Shown here: piece after piece, positions 1 to 5,487 of the stretch
Layout: the number at the start of each line of letters is the position of its first letter
Numbering within the stretch: the stretch's first letter is position 1
Source: an uncultured Aliterella sp.
GTDB lineage: Bacteria > Cyanobacteriota > Cyanobacteriia > Cyanobacteriales > Chroococcidiopsidaceae
Direction: 5' to 3'
NCBI GenBank assembly: GCA_905479905.1
Contig: CAJQOK010000356.1
Span: 1-5,487 of the forward strand
Length of the DNA stretch: 5,487 bases
Notes under the pieces: model-generated
The model's input: only the letters and a program-made list of their open reading frames with translations
Database searches by the model: none
What the model was told of the DNA's origin: nothing
Position numbers and translations under genes: made by a program

Positions 1-1343
1 CCAATTACCGCCACCAAGCTGGTATCTTTGAGCATACTAATAAATTCATTACCCAATGGCGGTAGCATCCGCCTTAAGGCTTGGGGAAAGACAATATAGC
101 GCATAGTTTGGTTAGAACTCATCCCCAACGACTCCGCCGCCTCCGATTGTCCCGATTCAATTGATTGAATCCCAGCGCGGACAATTTCGGCAATATAAGC
201 CGTACTATTGAGACTTAAAGCAATTACCGCCGCCGTCCAACGATTGAGATTGAAGTCAAAACCGAGTTCTTGGGAAATCGCAGGTAAGCCAAAATAAATC
301 ATAAAAATCTGCACAAGTAAAGGCGTACCCCGAAAAAAATCTATATAAGCTCTAGCCGCCCAACGAATAGGTAAAATCTGAGAAAGGCGGATAATTCCCA
401 GTATTGAACCTCCTATCAAGCCTAAAATTACTGATAAAGCCGTAAGTTGTAGCGTTACTACAGCGCCGCGTAGCAGCAATGGTATTGCAGTTGCGATCGT
501 TGTAAAAGCAGACTGACCCGTTGTAGTTTGAGTTTGAAAAGGCAATCTTTCCGGTAATTTTGGAGGCTGAACCCCAAACCACTTTTGATAAACTTGGGCG
601 TAGACACCATTACCTAACAGCGTTGTCAAACCGCGATCAATTAGTGCCAAATTAGGGGAGTTTTTAGGAGTAGGAAAGCCAAAATACTCCTCGGTAAGTA
701 GTTTTCCCACCACTTTAACCCCTTCAACATTTCCCGAATTAATCGCGTACAAAATTACTGGTTCATCGTGCAGTAAAGCATCAACATTCCCGTTAAGCAA
801 CTCCCTAATCGCTGTTGGTGCATCGTCAAAACTACGAACTTTCGCCCCAGGAATCGCCGCCGCCTTTTGCGCGCCCGTCGTGCCAATTTGCACAGAAATC
901 CGCTTATTATTTAAGCTTTCAAAGCCTGTAATACTTTGGTCATTAGTACGAGCTAGGATCGCAAGTCCCGATCTAAAATAAGGACGAGAGAAGGAAACCG
1001 TCTTAGCCCTTTCTTCGGTAATTGTCATCGCTGCTATAGCTGCATCAATGGTACGCGCTTGCAACGCCGGAATCATCCCCGCAAACGGCAGATTTTGATA
1101 AGTAATCTTAAAACCCGATTCTTGGGCGATCGCATTCATCAAATCCACATCAAAACCTTGCAATTCTCCCGTGTCGGTTTGAAACTCAAAAGGTGGATAA
1201 GTCCCTTCTACGGCAATTGTAAGCGTTTTATCCGCCGCCAAAGAATTAGAATTAGTACAACCAGAAAATAAAATCAAACAAACTAACCCCGCCAATATTT
1301 GCAGCCACCAGTAGCTAGTTTTTTTGCCATTCCTAGAGTTCAT
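1..1343 (-). CDS. Amino-acid ABC transporter, fused substrate-binding protein and permease (3' end cut by window edge)
   Basis: The reverse strand is open from the ATG at 1343-1341 to the window edge, giving 447 residues without a stop. Residues 1-29 form a lipoprotein signal: Lys7/Lys8, a hydrophobic stretch, then the lipobox LFSGC with Cys29 as lipidation site. Residues about 40-257 are a family 3 solute-binding domain. It shows EGTYPPFEF, ITEERAKTVSFSRPY (Arg112 is placed to bind the substrate carboxylate), VQIGTTG (151-157) and DALLHDEPV (Asp193 is placed to bind the amino group). From about residue 283 a HisM/GlnP-type permease follows, with several membrane segments and the EAA loop at 401-431 (SEAAESLGMS, then FPQALRRMLPPLG), which docks on the ATPase subunit. 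By comparison with the family, roughly 40-50 C-terminal residues are missing. The architecture matches cyanobacterial BgtB (basic amino acids and glutamine), but such fusions have paralogues, so the substrate is inferred. No ATPase gene is in view. A weak AGG lies 7 bases before the start. Confidence 0.93.
   Translation of the reverse strand, partial: MNSRNGKKTSYWWLQILAGLVCLILFSGCTNSNSLAADKTLTIAVEGTYPPFEFQTDTGELQGFDVDLMNAIAQESGFKITYQNLPFAGMIPALQARTIDAAIAAMTITEERAKTVSFSRPYFRSGLAILARTNDQSITGFESLNNKRISVQIGTTGAQKAAAIPGAKVRSFDDAPTAIRELLNGNVDALLHDEPVILYAINSGNVEGVKVVGKLLTEEYFGFPTPKNSPNLALIDRGLTTLLGNGVYAQVYQKWFGVQPPKLPERLPFQTQTTTGQSAFTTIATAIPLLLRGAVVTLQLTALSVILGLIGGSILGIIRLSQILPIRWAARAYIDFFRGTPLLVQIFMIYFGLPAISQELGFDFNLNRWTAAVIALSLNSTAYIAEIVRAGIQSIESGQSEAAESLGMSSNQTMRYIVFPQALRRMLPPLGNEFISMLKDTSLVAVI
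1126..1133. repeat. HIP1 octamer GCGATCGC
   Basis: This is an exact palindromic GCGATCGC inside the transporter gene, where it encodes part of an Asn-Ala-Ile-Ala stretch. HIP1 is strongly over-represented in many cyanobacterial genomes. Four copies in 5.5 kb, against well under one expected by chance, support the taxonomic assignment. Confidence 0.9.
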
Positions 1344-1597
1344 TAAAAACCTAAGCTAATAAATTTATCCAACAATACCATCAGTGCGCGGCTGTCCTTA
1401 CTCTTGCAATCAAAAAAGCTGTTAAGTTTCTTCTTCCGCAAAGTTGTGACAGATAAGCGGGGTGGGAAGCTTCTTTGTAGATAGAAGTGAAGTGCTAACT
1501 AATCTATCGGTTTATTGTATGTCTACGATGATTTGCAGAATTACTTTTAGTTTTTCGAGGCGCTTTGCTAGGTAAAAACTAGCTGTTTATTAAGAAA

Positions 1598-1625
1598 AGA
1601 GAAAAAGTTTAGATACTTTTTCTCT
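1598..1625. repeat. Perfect 11-bp inverted repeat with 6-base loop
   Basis: AGAGAAAAAGT (1598-1608) and ACTTTTTCTCT (1615-1625) are exact reverse complements around the loop TTAGAT. The stem is AT-rich and its right arm contains five T, so as RNA it would resemble a terminator, yet no recognised gene ends just upstream on either strand. It lies about 100 bases before the ATPase start and just upstream of a -10-like box. An operator, or the terminator of a short leader or small RNA, is therefore possible. The repeat is seen directly; any function is inferred. Confidence 0.6.
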
Positions 1626-1652
1626 CTCCGGCGGCTAACAGTAGTACAAAAA

Positions 1653-1658
1653 TATTAT
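1653..1658 (+). promoter_or_regulatory. Candidate -10 element of the HerA-like ATPase gene
   Basis: TATTAT is one mismatch from TATAAT and lies about 70 bases before the ATPase start codon. No recognisable -35 box sits 16-18 bases upstream, where the sequence is GC-rich. If it is used, transcription would start near 1665, placing the stem-loop at 1672-1719 at the very 5' end of the mRNA. This is a weak call based on one hexamer. Confidence 0.25.
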
Positions 1659-1671
1659 TAAGGGCTGACAG

Positions 1672-1719
1672 CTTGCACTCATTGGCTCTAAGATAAGCCA
1701 ATAACCCACGCAGTGCAAG
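1672..1719 (+). promoter_or_regulatory. Nested stem-loop in the leader of the HerA-like ATPase gene
   Basis: The outer arms CTTGCACT (1672-1679) and AGTGCAAG (1712-1719) pair perfectly over 8 bp. Inside them ATTGGCT (1681-1687) and AGCCAAT (1696-1702) pair over 7 bp around an 8-base loop. An asymmetric internal loop (one base on the left, nine on the right) separates the stems. The structure ends 8 bases before the ATG at 1728, in the space a ribosome would occupy, and it covers an alternative GTG start at 1713. No purine-rich Shine-Dalgarno sequence is visible. Control of translation is plausible but inferred; no known riboswitch class is recognised. Confidence 0.5.
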
Positions 1720-1727
1720 TAAACCGC

Positions 1728-3446
1728 ATGAATTTGGGACAGCCATTAGGTTCAGTTACACAAGGATCGCTCAGTGAAGGATTAGAGGTGCGCTTGCATC
1801 CCGATGTCTTGGTAGAAGATATGCGCGTCGGCAAATTTCTTGTCGTCGAAGGTATAAAGTCGCGTTTCTTTTGTATGTTAACGGATGTTTCTCTAGGAAC
1901 CTCTAGCCCACGAATTGTCGCCAATCCGCCTTTACCTAGCGACGACTTTATGCGCGAAGTCTTGGCTGGAAGCGGTACTTACGGAACTATCGATCTCACG
2001 CCGATGTTGATGTTTACCCCTGAATCGGAGGAACCAGTTTTTAAGAACAATGGCAAAGAACCAAACAGTGTAAGCGGATTAGGCTCCTTTCAAGCCCAAA
2101 GTAGCAGCGATATGGAACTACTACCCGTCAAAACTATTCCCAGCCACTTTAGCCAAGTTTACGATGCCAGCGAACGAGACTTTAGAGCGGTATTTGGTTG
2201 GGAAGACGATCCCCAAAGACGCAACTTTGCGATCGGTCAACCTCTTGACATGGACGTACCGATATGTATAGACCTAGATCGCTTTGTAGAGCGTAGTAAC
2301 GGCGTATTTGGCAAGTCTGGAACAGGTAAATCTTTTCTCACTCGCTTACTGTTATCGGGGATTATTCGCAAACAGGCGGCGGTAAATTTAATTTTTGATA
2401 TGCACTCAGAGTATGGCTGGGAAGCAGTATCAGAAGGCAAGCAATTTAGCACCGTTAAAGGCTTGCGCCAGCTATTTCCTGGCAAAGTTCAAGTTTACAC
2501 CCTCGATCCTGCTTCTACCAAGCGCCGAGGCGTGCGCGATGCCCAAGACCTGTATTTGAGTTACGACCAAATTGAAGTTGAAGACATCATGCTGGTACGC
2601 AACGAATTAAACCTGTCTGAAGCAAGTTTAGAAAATGCCATTATTCTGCGTAACGAGTTTGGTAAATCTTGGATTACCCAGCTTTTAGCAATGGGTAACG
2701 AGGAAATAGAAATGTTTTGCCAAGAGAAGCGAGGTAACAAGTCCTCAATCATGGCTTTACAGCGTAAACTTATCCGCTTAGAGGATCTTAAATATATGCG
2801 GACTACTTGCCCGCATAACTATATAGATAAAATTTTGGCTTCTTTAGATGCTGGCAAGCACGTAGTAATTGAATTTGGTTCTCAGTCAAATATGCTTTCC
2901 TATATGCTGGCAACCAATACCATATCTCGGCGCATCCATCAGTCTTACGTCCACAAAGCCGAGAAATTCTTACAAAGCAAAAATCCGTGCGATCGCCCGC
3001 ATCCCTTAGTGATTACTATTGAAGAAGCTCACCGCTTTCTTGATCCTGCTACTGTCAAGCAAACTATTTTCGGGATTATTGCCCGTGAAATGCGGAAATA
3101 TTTTGTCACCTTATTAGTTGTAGATCAACGTCCATCAGGGATTGACAACGAAGTAATGTCCCAAATTGGTACGAGAATCACCGCCTTACTCAACGACGAA
3201 AAAGACATTGAGGCTATTTTTACCGGAGTATCTGGCGGGCAAGCTTTACGTAGTGTTTTAGCAAAACTTGACTCAAAGCAACAGGCTTTAATTCTCGGTC
3301 ACGCCGTACCCATGCCTGTAGTCGTCAGGACACGCCCTTACGATCAAACCTTCTATACAGAAATTGGCGATGTCGCTTGGGAAGAAAAGCCCGACGAGGA
3401 AGTATTTGCCGCCGCCCAACTCGCCCAAGCTGACCTAGGATTTTAG
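1728..3446 (+). CDS. HerA-like (DUF87) hexameric DNA-translocase ATPase
   Basis: This is a 572-residue P-loop ATPase of the HerA/FtsK superfamily. Residues about 4-60 (from LGQPLGSVTQGSLSEG on) fit the N-terminal HAS-barrel found in HerA. A polar, low-complexity linker at about 99-128 precedes the ATPase core. The core has a Walker A motif GKSGTGKS at 195-202, a FDMHSEYGW segment, and a Walker B VITIEEAH at 428-435 with two glutamates. The motif VVDQRPSGID near 464-473 and GTRIT at 481-485 fit the HerA/VirB4 sensor and arginine-finger region. HerA proteins pump or unwind DNA as hexamers and usually work with the nuclease NurA in end resection; no NurA gene is in this window. There is no signal peptide or membrane segment, so it should be cytoplasmic. 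I chose the ATG at 1728; an in-frame GTG at 1713 would add five residues (M-Q-V-N-R) but lies inside a stem-loop. Neither start has a clear ribosome binding site. Confidence 0.9.
   Translation: MNLGQPLGSVTQGSLSEGLEVRLHPDVLVEDMRVGKFLVVEGIKSRFFCMLTDVSLGTSSPRIVANPPLPSDDFMREVLAGSGTYGTIDLTPMLMFTPESEEPVFKNNGKEPNSVSGLGSFQAQSSSDMELLPVKTIPSHFSQVYDASERDFRAVFGWEDDPQRRNFAIGQPLDMDVPICIDLDRFVERSNGVFGKSGTGKSFLTRLLLSGIIRKQAAVNLIFDMHSEYGWEAVSEGKQFSTVKGLRQLFPGKVQVYTLDPASTKRRGVRDAQDLYLSYDQIEVEDIMLVRNELNLSEASLENAIILRNEFGKSWITQLLAMGNEEIEMFCQEKRGNKSSIMALQRKLIRLEDLKYMRTTCPHNYIDKILASLDAGKHVVIEFGSQSNMLSYMLATNTISRRIHQSYVHKAEKFLQSKNPCDRPHPLVITIEEAHRFLDPATVKQTIFGIIAREMRKYFVTLLVVDQRPSGIDNEVMSQIGTRITALLNDEKDIEAIFTGVSGGQALRSVLAKLDSKQQALILGHAVPMPVVVRTRPYDQTFYTEIGDVAWEEKPDEEVFAAAQLAQADLGF
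2989..2996. repeat. HIP1 octamer GCGATCGC
   Basis: This is an exact HIP1 palindrome within the ATPase gene, shortly before the codons of the Walker B motif. Confidence 0.9.
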
Positions 3447-3464
3447 CCCTTGGTAATATCTCGC

Positions 3465-3508
3465 CATCAGTTAGCCATAATCAGTACGGTTATCCGGTGG
3501 CTCTGATG
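3465..3508 (+). terminator. Possible terminator stem-loop after the HerA-like ATPase gene
   Basis: CATCAG (3465-3470) pairs with CTGATG (3503-3508), and AGCCA (3473-3477) pairs with TGGCT (3498-3502). This gives 11 bp with a two-base bulge on the left and a 20-base loop. It begins 18 bases after the stop codon at 3446. Only a short T stretch (CGTATTTTAG) follows and it starts several bases away, so intrinsic termination would be weak; it may instead be an mRNA 3'-end stabilising hairpin. Confidence 0.4.
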
Positions 3509-3601
3509 CACGTATTTTAGCTCAAGTCAAGTCATCATATATAAGTAAGTGCGACTTCCTCTCTAATTCACGAGCGACCAACAACGCATCTTGCTTAAAC
3601 C

Positions 3602-3631
3602 TTGTGCAAATAACTAAATTTGTAATAAAAT
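3602..3631 (+). promoter_or_regulatory. Candidate promoter of the sigma factor gene
   Basis: TTGTGC (3602-3607) and TAAAAT (3626-3631) are spaced by 18 bases and resemble a sigma-70 -35/-10 pair. Transcription from here would give a leader of about 200 bases before the sigma start codon. The surrounding DNA is AT-rich, so chance matches are likely and the call is tentative. Confidence 0.3.
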
Positions 3632-3823
3632 AAAGTCATATCGACTTCGATTAACCAAGTTTCAGAGCAACTATGCTCAAGCAAAGGGGAAACTTATCCT
3701 AACAAGCCAGCGTCTCTACACCTTCTGTAGGATGTACGTGTAAGCACTAATTAGTTAACGTTCAGTTATAAATAAGTCTTTCTTCCCGTTTCGTTCTAGC
3801 CCTTTAGTATCCAAATTGTCTAC

Positions 3824-3827
3824 GGAG
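3824..3827 (+). promoter_or_regulatory. Probable but distant ribosome binding site of the sigma gene
   Basis: GGAG lies 14 bases before the ATG at 3842, which is longer than the usual 5-10. It is the only purine-rich block near the start. The next in-frame ATG (codon 17) would remove N-terminal sequence that I recall as shared by SigB-type proteins. Confidence 0.35.
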
Positions 3828-3841
3828 TTGACGACGCACAA

Positions 3842-4819
3842 ATGCCCACAGTTAACACCACTACTGAAAAAACCAAATTCACAGCAGATATGGTTCGTAC
3901 CTATCTGCGAGAAATCGGCCGCGTACCCCTGCTTACCCGCGAACAAGAAATTATTTACGGCAAGCAAGTACAACAAATGATGTCGCTCCTAGAAGCTAAA
4001 GAAGTGCTGGCAAAGGAACTACATAGGGAACCAACTTCTGAGGAATGGGCGACGAAAGTAGATATCGCCGCATCGGAGTTGCCAGAAACTATCAAGCGGG
4101 GCAAAAGAGCCAAGCAGAAAATGATTGAGGCGAACTTGCGCCTGGTAGTAGCGATCGCTAAAAAATATCAAAAGCGGAACATGGAATTTTTGGACTTGAT
4201 CCAAGAAGGTACTATGGGATTAGAGCGCGGTGTAGAGAAATTTGACCCCCTGCGCGGCTACAAGTTCTCTACCTACGCTTATTGGTGGATACGCCAAGCA
4301 ATTACTAGGGCGATCGCTCAACAAGCCCGTACTATCAGGCTACCGATTCACATTACCGAAAAGCTGAACAAAATCAAAAAAGTACAGCGTGAACTAGCAC
4401 AAAAATTAGGGCGCAGTCCTAACGCTAACGAAATAGCAACGGCTTTAGAACTAGAACCCGCCCAAATCCGCGAATACTTGAACCTTGCTCGTCAACCAGT
4501 ATCTTTAGATATTCGAGTTGGGGATAACCAAGATACCGAATTGCAAGATTTGCTAGAAGATGATGGCCCATCGCCTGACCATTTTATGACGCAAGAAGCC
4601 TTACGTCACGATATAAATACTTTACTTGCCGAGTTAACGACCCAACAGCGCGAAGTTGTAAGCTTGCGTTTTGGTTTACTTGACGGTAATGAATTATCTC
4701 TAGCAAAAGTAGGTGAAAAACTTAATCTCAGTAGAGAACGAGTACGTCAGTTAGAGCATCAAGCTTTAGCACACCTGCGCCGCCGTCGTGAAAATGTGCA
4801 AGAGTATATTGCAAGTTGA
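3842..4819 (+). CDS. sigB: Group 2 RNA polymerase sigma factor, RpoD-like (SigB type)
   Basis: This 325-residue sigma-70 family protein binds core RNA polymerase and directs it to promoters. It lacks a long region 1.1, as group 2 factors do. Region 1.2 is at about 13-45 (MVRTYLREIGRVPLLTREQE). Region 2 starts near Met94 (IEANLRLVVAIAKKYQKRN) and includes the promoter-melting and -10 recognition segment at 140-168 (YKFSTYAYWWIRQAITRAIA, then RTIRLP). Region 3 covers roughly 170-240, with VSLDIRVGDNQDTEL just before region 4. Region 4.2 carries the -35-reading helix-turn-helix at about 284-305 (ELSLAKVGEKLNLSRERVRQ), followed by LAHLRRRR. These recognition segments match the housekeeping type, so it should read consensus-like promoters. 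The N terminus (NTTTEKTKFTADMVRTYL) resembles cyanobacterial SigB, which is linked to heat, dark and nutrient stress; the family is certain, the letter less so. The gene stands alone, with a long upstream gap and a strong terminator after it. Confidence 0.94.
   Translation: MPTVNTTTEKTKFTADMVRTYLREIGRVPLLTREQEIIYGKQVQQMMSLLEAKEVLAKELHREPTSEEWATKVDIAASELPETIKRGKRAKQKMIEANLRLVVAIAKKYQKRNMEFLDLIQEGTMGLERGVEKFDPLRGYKFSTYAYWWIRQAITRAIAQQARTIRLPIHITEKLNKIKKVQRELAQKLGRSPNANEIATALELEPAQIREYLNLARQPVSLDIRVGDNQDTELQDLLEDDGPSPDHFMTQEALRHDINTLLAELTTQQREVVSLRFGLLDGNELSLAKVGEKLNLSRERVRQLEHQALAHLRRRRENVQEYIAS
4151..4158. repeat. HIP1 octamer GCGATCGC
   Basis: This is an exact HIP1 palindrome in the sigma factor gene, encoding part of the region 2 stretch VVAIAKK. 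Confidence 0.9.
4310..4317. repeat. HIP1 octamer GCGATCGC
   Basis: This second exact HIP1 copy in the sigma gene lies 159 bases from the first, in the codons for TRAIAQQ of region 2.4. Both copies fall on Ala-Ile-Ala codons, which the octamer naturally encodes. Confidence 0.9.
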
Positions 4820-4850
4820 AAATATATCATTCTTGAGCAGATAACTTGCG

Positions 4851-4879
4851 TACCTCCTATTACTTAGGAGGTATTTTTT
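4851..4879 (+). terminator. Intrinsic terminator of the sigma factor gene
   Basis: TACCTCCTA (4851-4859) pairs perfectly over 9 bp with TAGGAGGTA (4865-4873) around a 5-base loop. Six T (4874-4879) follow immediately. It begins 32 bases after the sigma stop codon. Stem, loop and U-tract all fit a Rho-independent terminator. The 3' arm contains AGGAGGT, a perfect Shine-Dalgarno sequence, discussed among the findings. Confidence 0.88.
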
Positions 4880-4916
4880 ATGATTAATTATTTTAGCATT
4901 TTCCCCGTATAAGTTT

Positions 4917-4938
4917 GTAAAAAATTAAGCTTTTTTAC
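4917..4938. repeat. AT-rich inverted repeat downstream of the sigma terminator
   Basis: GTAAAAAA (4917-4924) and TTTTTTAC (4931-4938) are exact reverse complements around TTAAGC. A competing pairing, CCGTA (4905-4909) with TACGG (4936-4940), overlaps the right arm. On the plus strand it could be a weak back-up terminator. On the minus strand it would also end in an A/T-rich tract, but no gene reads in from that side inside the window. Confidence 0.45.
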
Positions 4939-5041
4939 GGAAAGCAAAGTATCCCTTTTGAAGTATCAATAATGCCTAACTAATTGGGTATGCTGTAATC
5001 ATAGCTGAACCTCCACCCCCAGCTTAGAGCTAGATATAAAA

Positions 5042-5045
5042 AGGA
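5042..5045 (+). promoter_or_regulatory. Ribosome binding site before three tandem ATG codons
   Basis: AGGA lies 4, 7 and 10 bases before the three consecutive ATG codons at 5050, 5053 and 5056. The spacing fits the second ATG best, so the true start may be one or two codons inside the reported one. Confidence 0.55.
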
Positions 5046-5049
5046 ACCG

Positions 5050-5487
5050 ATGATGATGCTTAACTATATTGATAACTTGTTTTTAGGACGGCATCACAGC
5101 AAAGCTCCCTTAGCCACCTTACTAATAGTTCTAAGTATTTTCACTGGAGTGGCTACGCCAGCGTTCACCAAAGAATTAACGAGGTTTGAGCAGTATAAAA
5201 TTTCAGTTTTGGGTAAGAATTTAAGTGAAAACACTTACGAACCTAAAGGCAAATTGCCTCAAAAGGACGGTATTTACTTATATGGTCAATCACCCGAACC
5301 GCAACAAATCGGACAGGAGTATATAGTTATTGAAGTAAGTAAGGGTAAAGCCGTCGGTGCATTTTATCTCCCTAGCTCAGAATTTAACTGCTTTAACGGC
5401 ACTATTGAGGCGGGAAAATTGGCTTTATTACTAGCTAATGGCCCAGAAACTGAAGCTTATCCAGATACTATAGGTAGTAATACGGAG
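5050..5487 (+). CDS. Uncharacterised exported or membrane-anchored cyanobacterial protein (3' end cut by window edge)
   Basis: The frame is open for 146 codons to the right edge with no stop. The start is three tandem ATG codons after a good ribosome binding site. Residues 1-18 are a polar, basic leader (Arg14, His15, His16, Lys18). Residues about 19-39 are hydrophobic (ATLLIVLSIFTGVATPAF) and look like a signal peptide or a single N-terminal anchor; a cleavage near Ala38-Lys41 is possible. The rest is soluble and hydrophilic. The segment at 73-115 (DGIYLYGQSPEPQQIGQEY, then KGKAVGAFYLPSSEFNCF with Cys114) resembles, from memory, a conserved but functionally unknown family of cyanobacterial secreted proteins. 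I recognise no catalytic motif. It follows the sigma gene by 230 bases across a terminator, so it should have its own promoter, which I could not place. An extracytoplasmic location is inferred; the function is unknown. Confidence 0.8.
   Translation, partial: MMMLNYIDNLFLGRHHSKAPLATLLIVLSIFTGVATPAFTKELTRFEQYKISVLGKNLSENTYEPKGKLPQKDGIYLYGQSPEPQQIGQEYIVIEVSKGKAVGAFYLPSSEFNCFNGTIEAGKLALLLANGPETEAYPDTIGSNTE

Larger units (their letters stand above)
1344..1727. other. Divergent intergenic region between transporter and HerA-like ATPase genes
   Basis: These 384 bases separate two genes that point away from each other, so both promoters should lie here. I see no convincing protein-coding ORF, tRNA or rRNA. 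The ATPase-proximal part (1598-1719) holds an 11-bp inverted repeat, a -10-like box and a nested stem-loop, listed separately. I found no NtcA site of the form GTA-N8-TAC, although nitrogen control would be plausible for an amino-acid transporter. No good -35/-10 pair could be assigned to the transporter. The stretch at about 1344-1590 shows nothing further that I can support. Confidence 0.7.
3447..3841. other. Intergenic region upstream of the sigma factor gene
   Basis: This 395-base gap lies between two genes on the same strand. I see no ORF of credible size in it. It contains a bulged stem-loop near its left end and an AT-rich centre with a promoter candidate, both listed separately. A second -10-like box, TATAAA at 3767-3772, has no matching -35 box. 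A small 5-bp hairpin (GAGCA/TGCTC) lies near 3664-3677. The length suggests that the sigma gene has its own promoter and possibly a long leader. Confidence 0.6.

Noticed and set aside
352..582. Minus-strand 76-codon ORF
   Set aside because: It is an out-of-frame shadow of the transporter; the overlapping frame encodes the permease start with recognisable motifs.
1059..1271. Plus-strand 70-codon ORF
   Set aside because: It lies antisense to the transporter's binding domain, which has clear family motifs on the other strand; the product is low-complexity and has no ribosome binding site.
1344..1727. NtcA-type nitrogen control site for the transporter
   Set aside because: Several GTA and TAC triplets occur but none at the required 8-base spacing.
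1688..1924. Minus-strand 78-codon ORF over the ATPase start
   Set aside because: It is antisense to the conserved HAS-barrel coding region and has no family resemblance.
1728..3446. HerA-based antiphage defence system
   Set aside because: No Sir2, DUF4297, nuclease or other effector gene adjoins the ATPase, and the neighbours are ordinary housekeeping and regulatory genes.
3673..3702. Nine-codon ORF (MLKQRGNLS) in the sigma leader
   Set aside because: No ribosome binding site precedes the ATG and frames this short are expected by chance.
3755..3976. Minus-strand 73-codon ORF overlapping the sigma gene start
   Set aside because: More than half of it is antisense to the conserved sigma N terminus; composition and lack of motifs point to chance.
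1..5487. CRISPR array, tRNA, rRNA or insertion sequence
   Set aside because: No direct-repeat/spacer pattern, cloverleaf, rRNA stretch, transposase motif or terminal inverted repeats with target duplications were found.

Overview
The window reads as chromosomal DNA of a cyanobacterium. It carries four exact copies of the octamer GCGATCGC (the cyanobacterial HIP1 repeat), a group 2 sigma factor of the cyanobacterial RpoD-like type, an amino-acid ABC transporter with the binding protein fused to the permease (an arrangement known from cyanobacterial BgtB), and a secreted protein of a type I associate with cyanobacteria. The genus cannot be fixed from the sequence.

Layout, left to right. Positions 1-1343 (minus strand) hold most of a substrate-binding/permease fusion for polar or basic amino acids; its last residues lie beyond the left edge. 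A divergent intergenic region (1344-1727) follows. It has an 11-bp perfect inverted repeat, a -10-like box and a nested stem-loop ending 8 bases before the next start codon. Positions 1728-3446 (plus) encode a HerA/DUF87-type hexameric ATPase. A 395-base gap (3447-3841) has a stem-loop shortly after the ATPase gene and one or two weak promoter candidates. Positions 3842-4819 (plus) encode a SigB-like group 2 sigma factor, closed by a clear intrinsic terminator (4851-4879). After a short AT-rich gap, positions 5050-5487 (plus) hold the first 146 codons of an uncharacterised exported protein cut by the right edge.

The genes do not look like one operon. The transporter is divergent, the gaps between the plus-strand genes are 230-395 bases, and terminator-like structures separate them. 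The transporter would import amino acids, the ATPase probably acts in DNA processing, and the sigma factor would redirect RNA polymerase under stress or changed nutrition. No new multi-gene system is evident. The more unusual signals are in the non-coding DNA: the nested hairpin in the ATPase leader, the orphan inverted repeat upstream of it, and a terminator whose 3' arm is also a perfect Shine-Dalgarno sequence in front of a ten-codon ORF.
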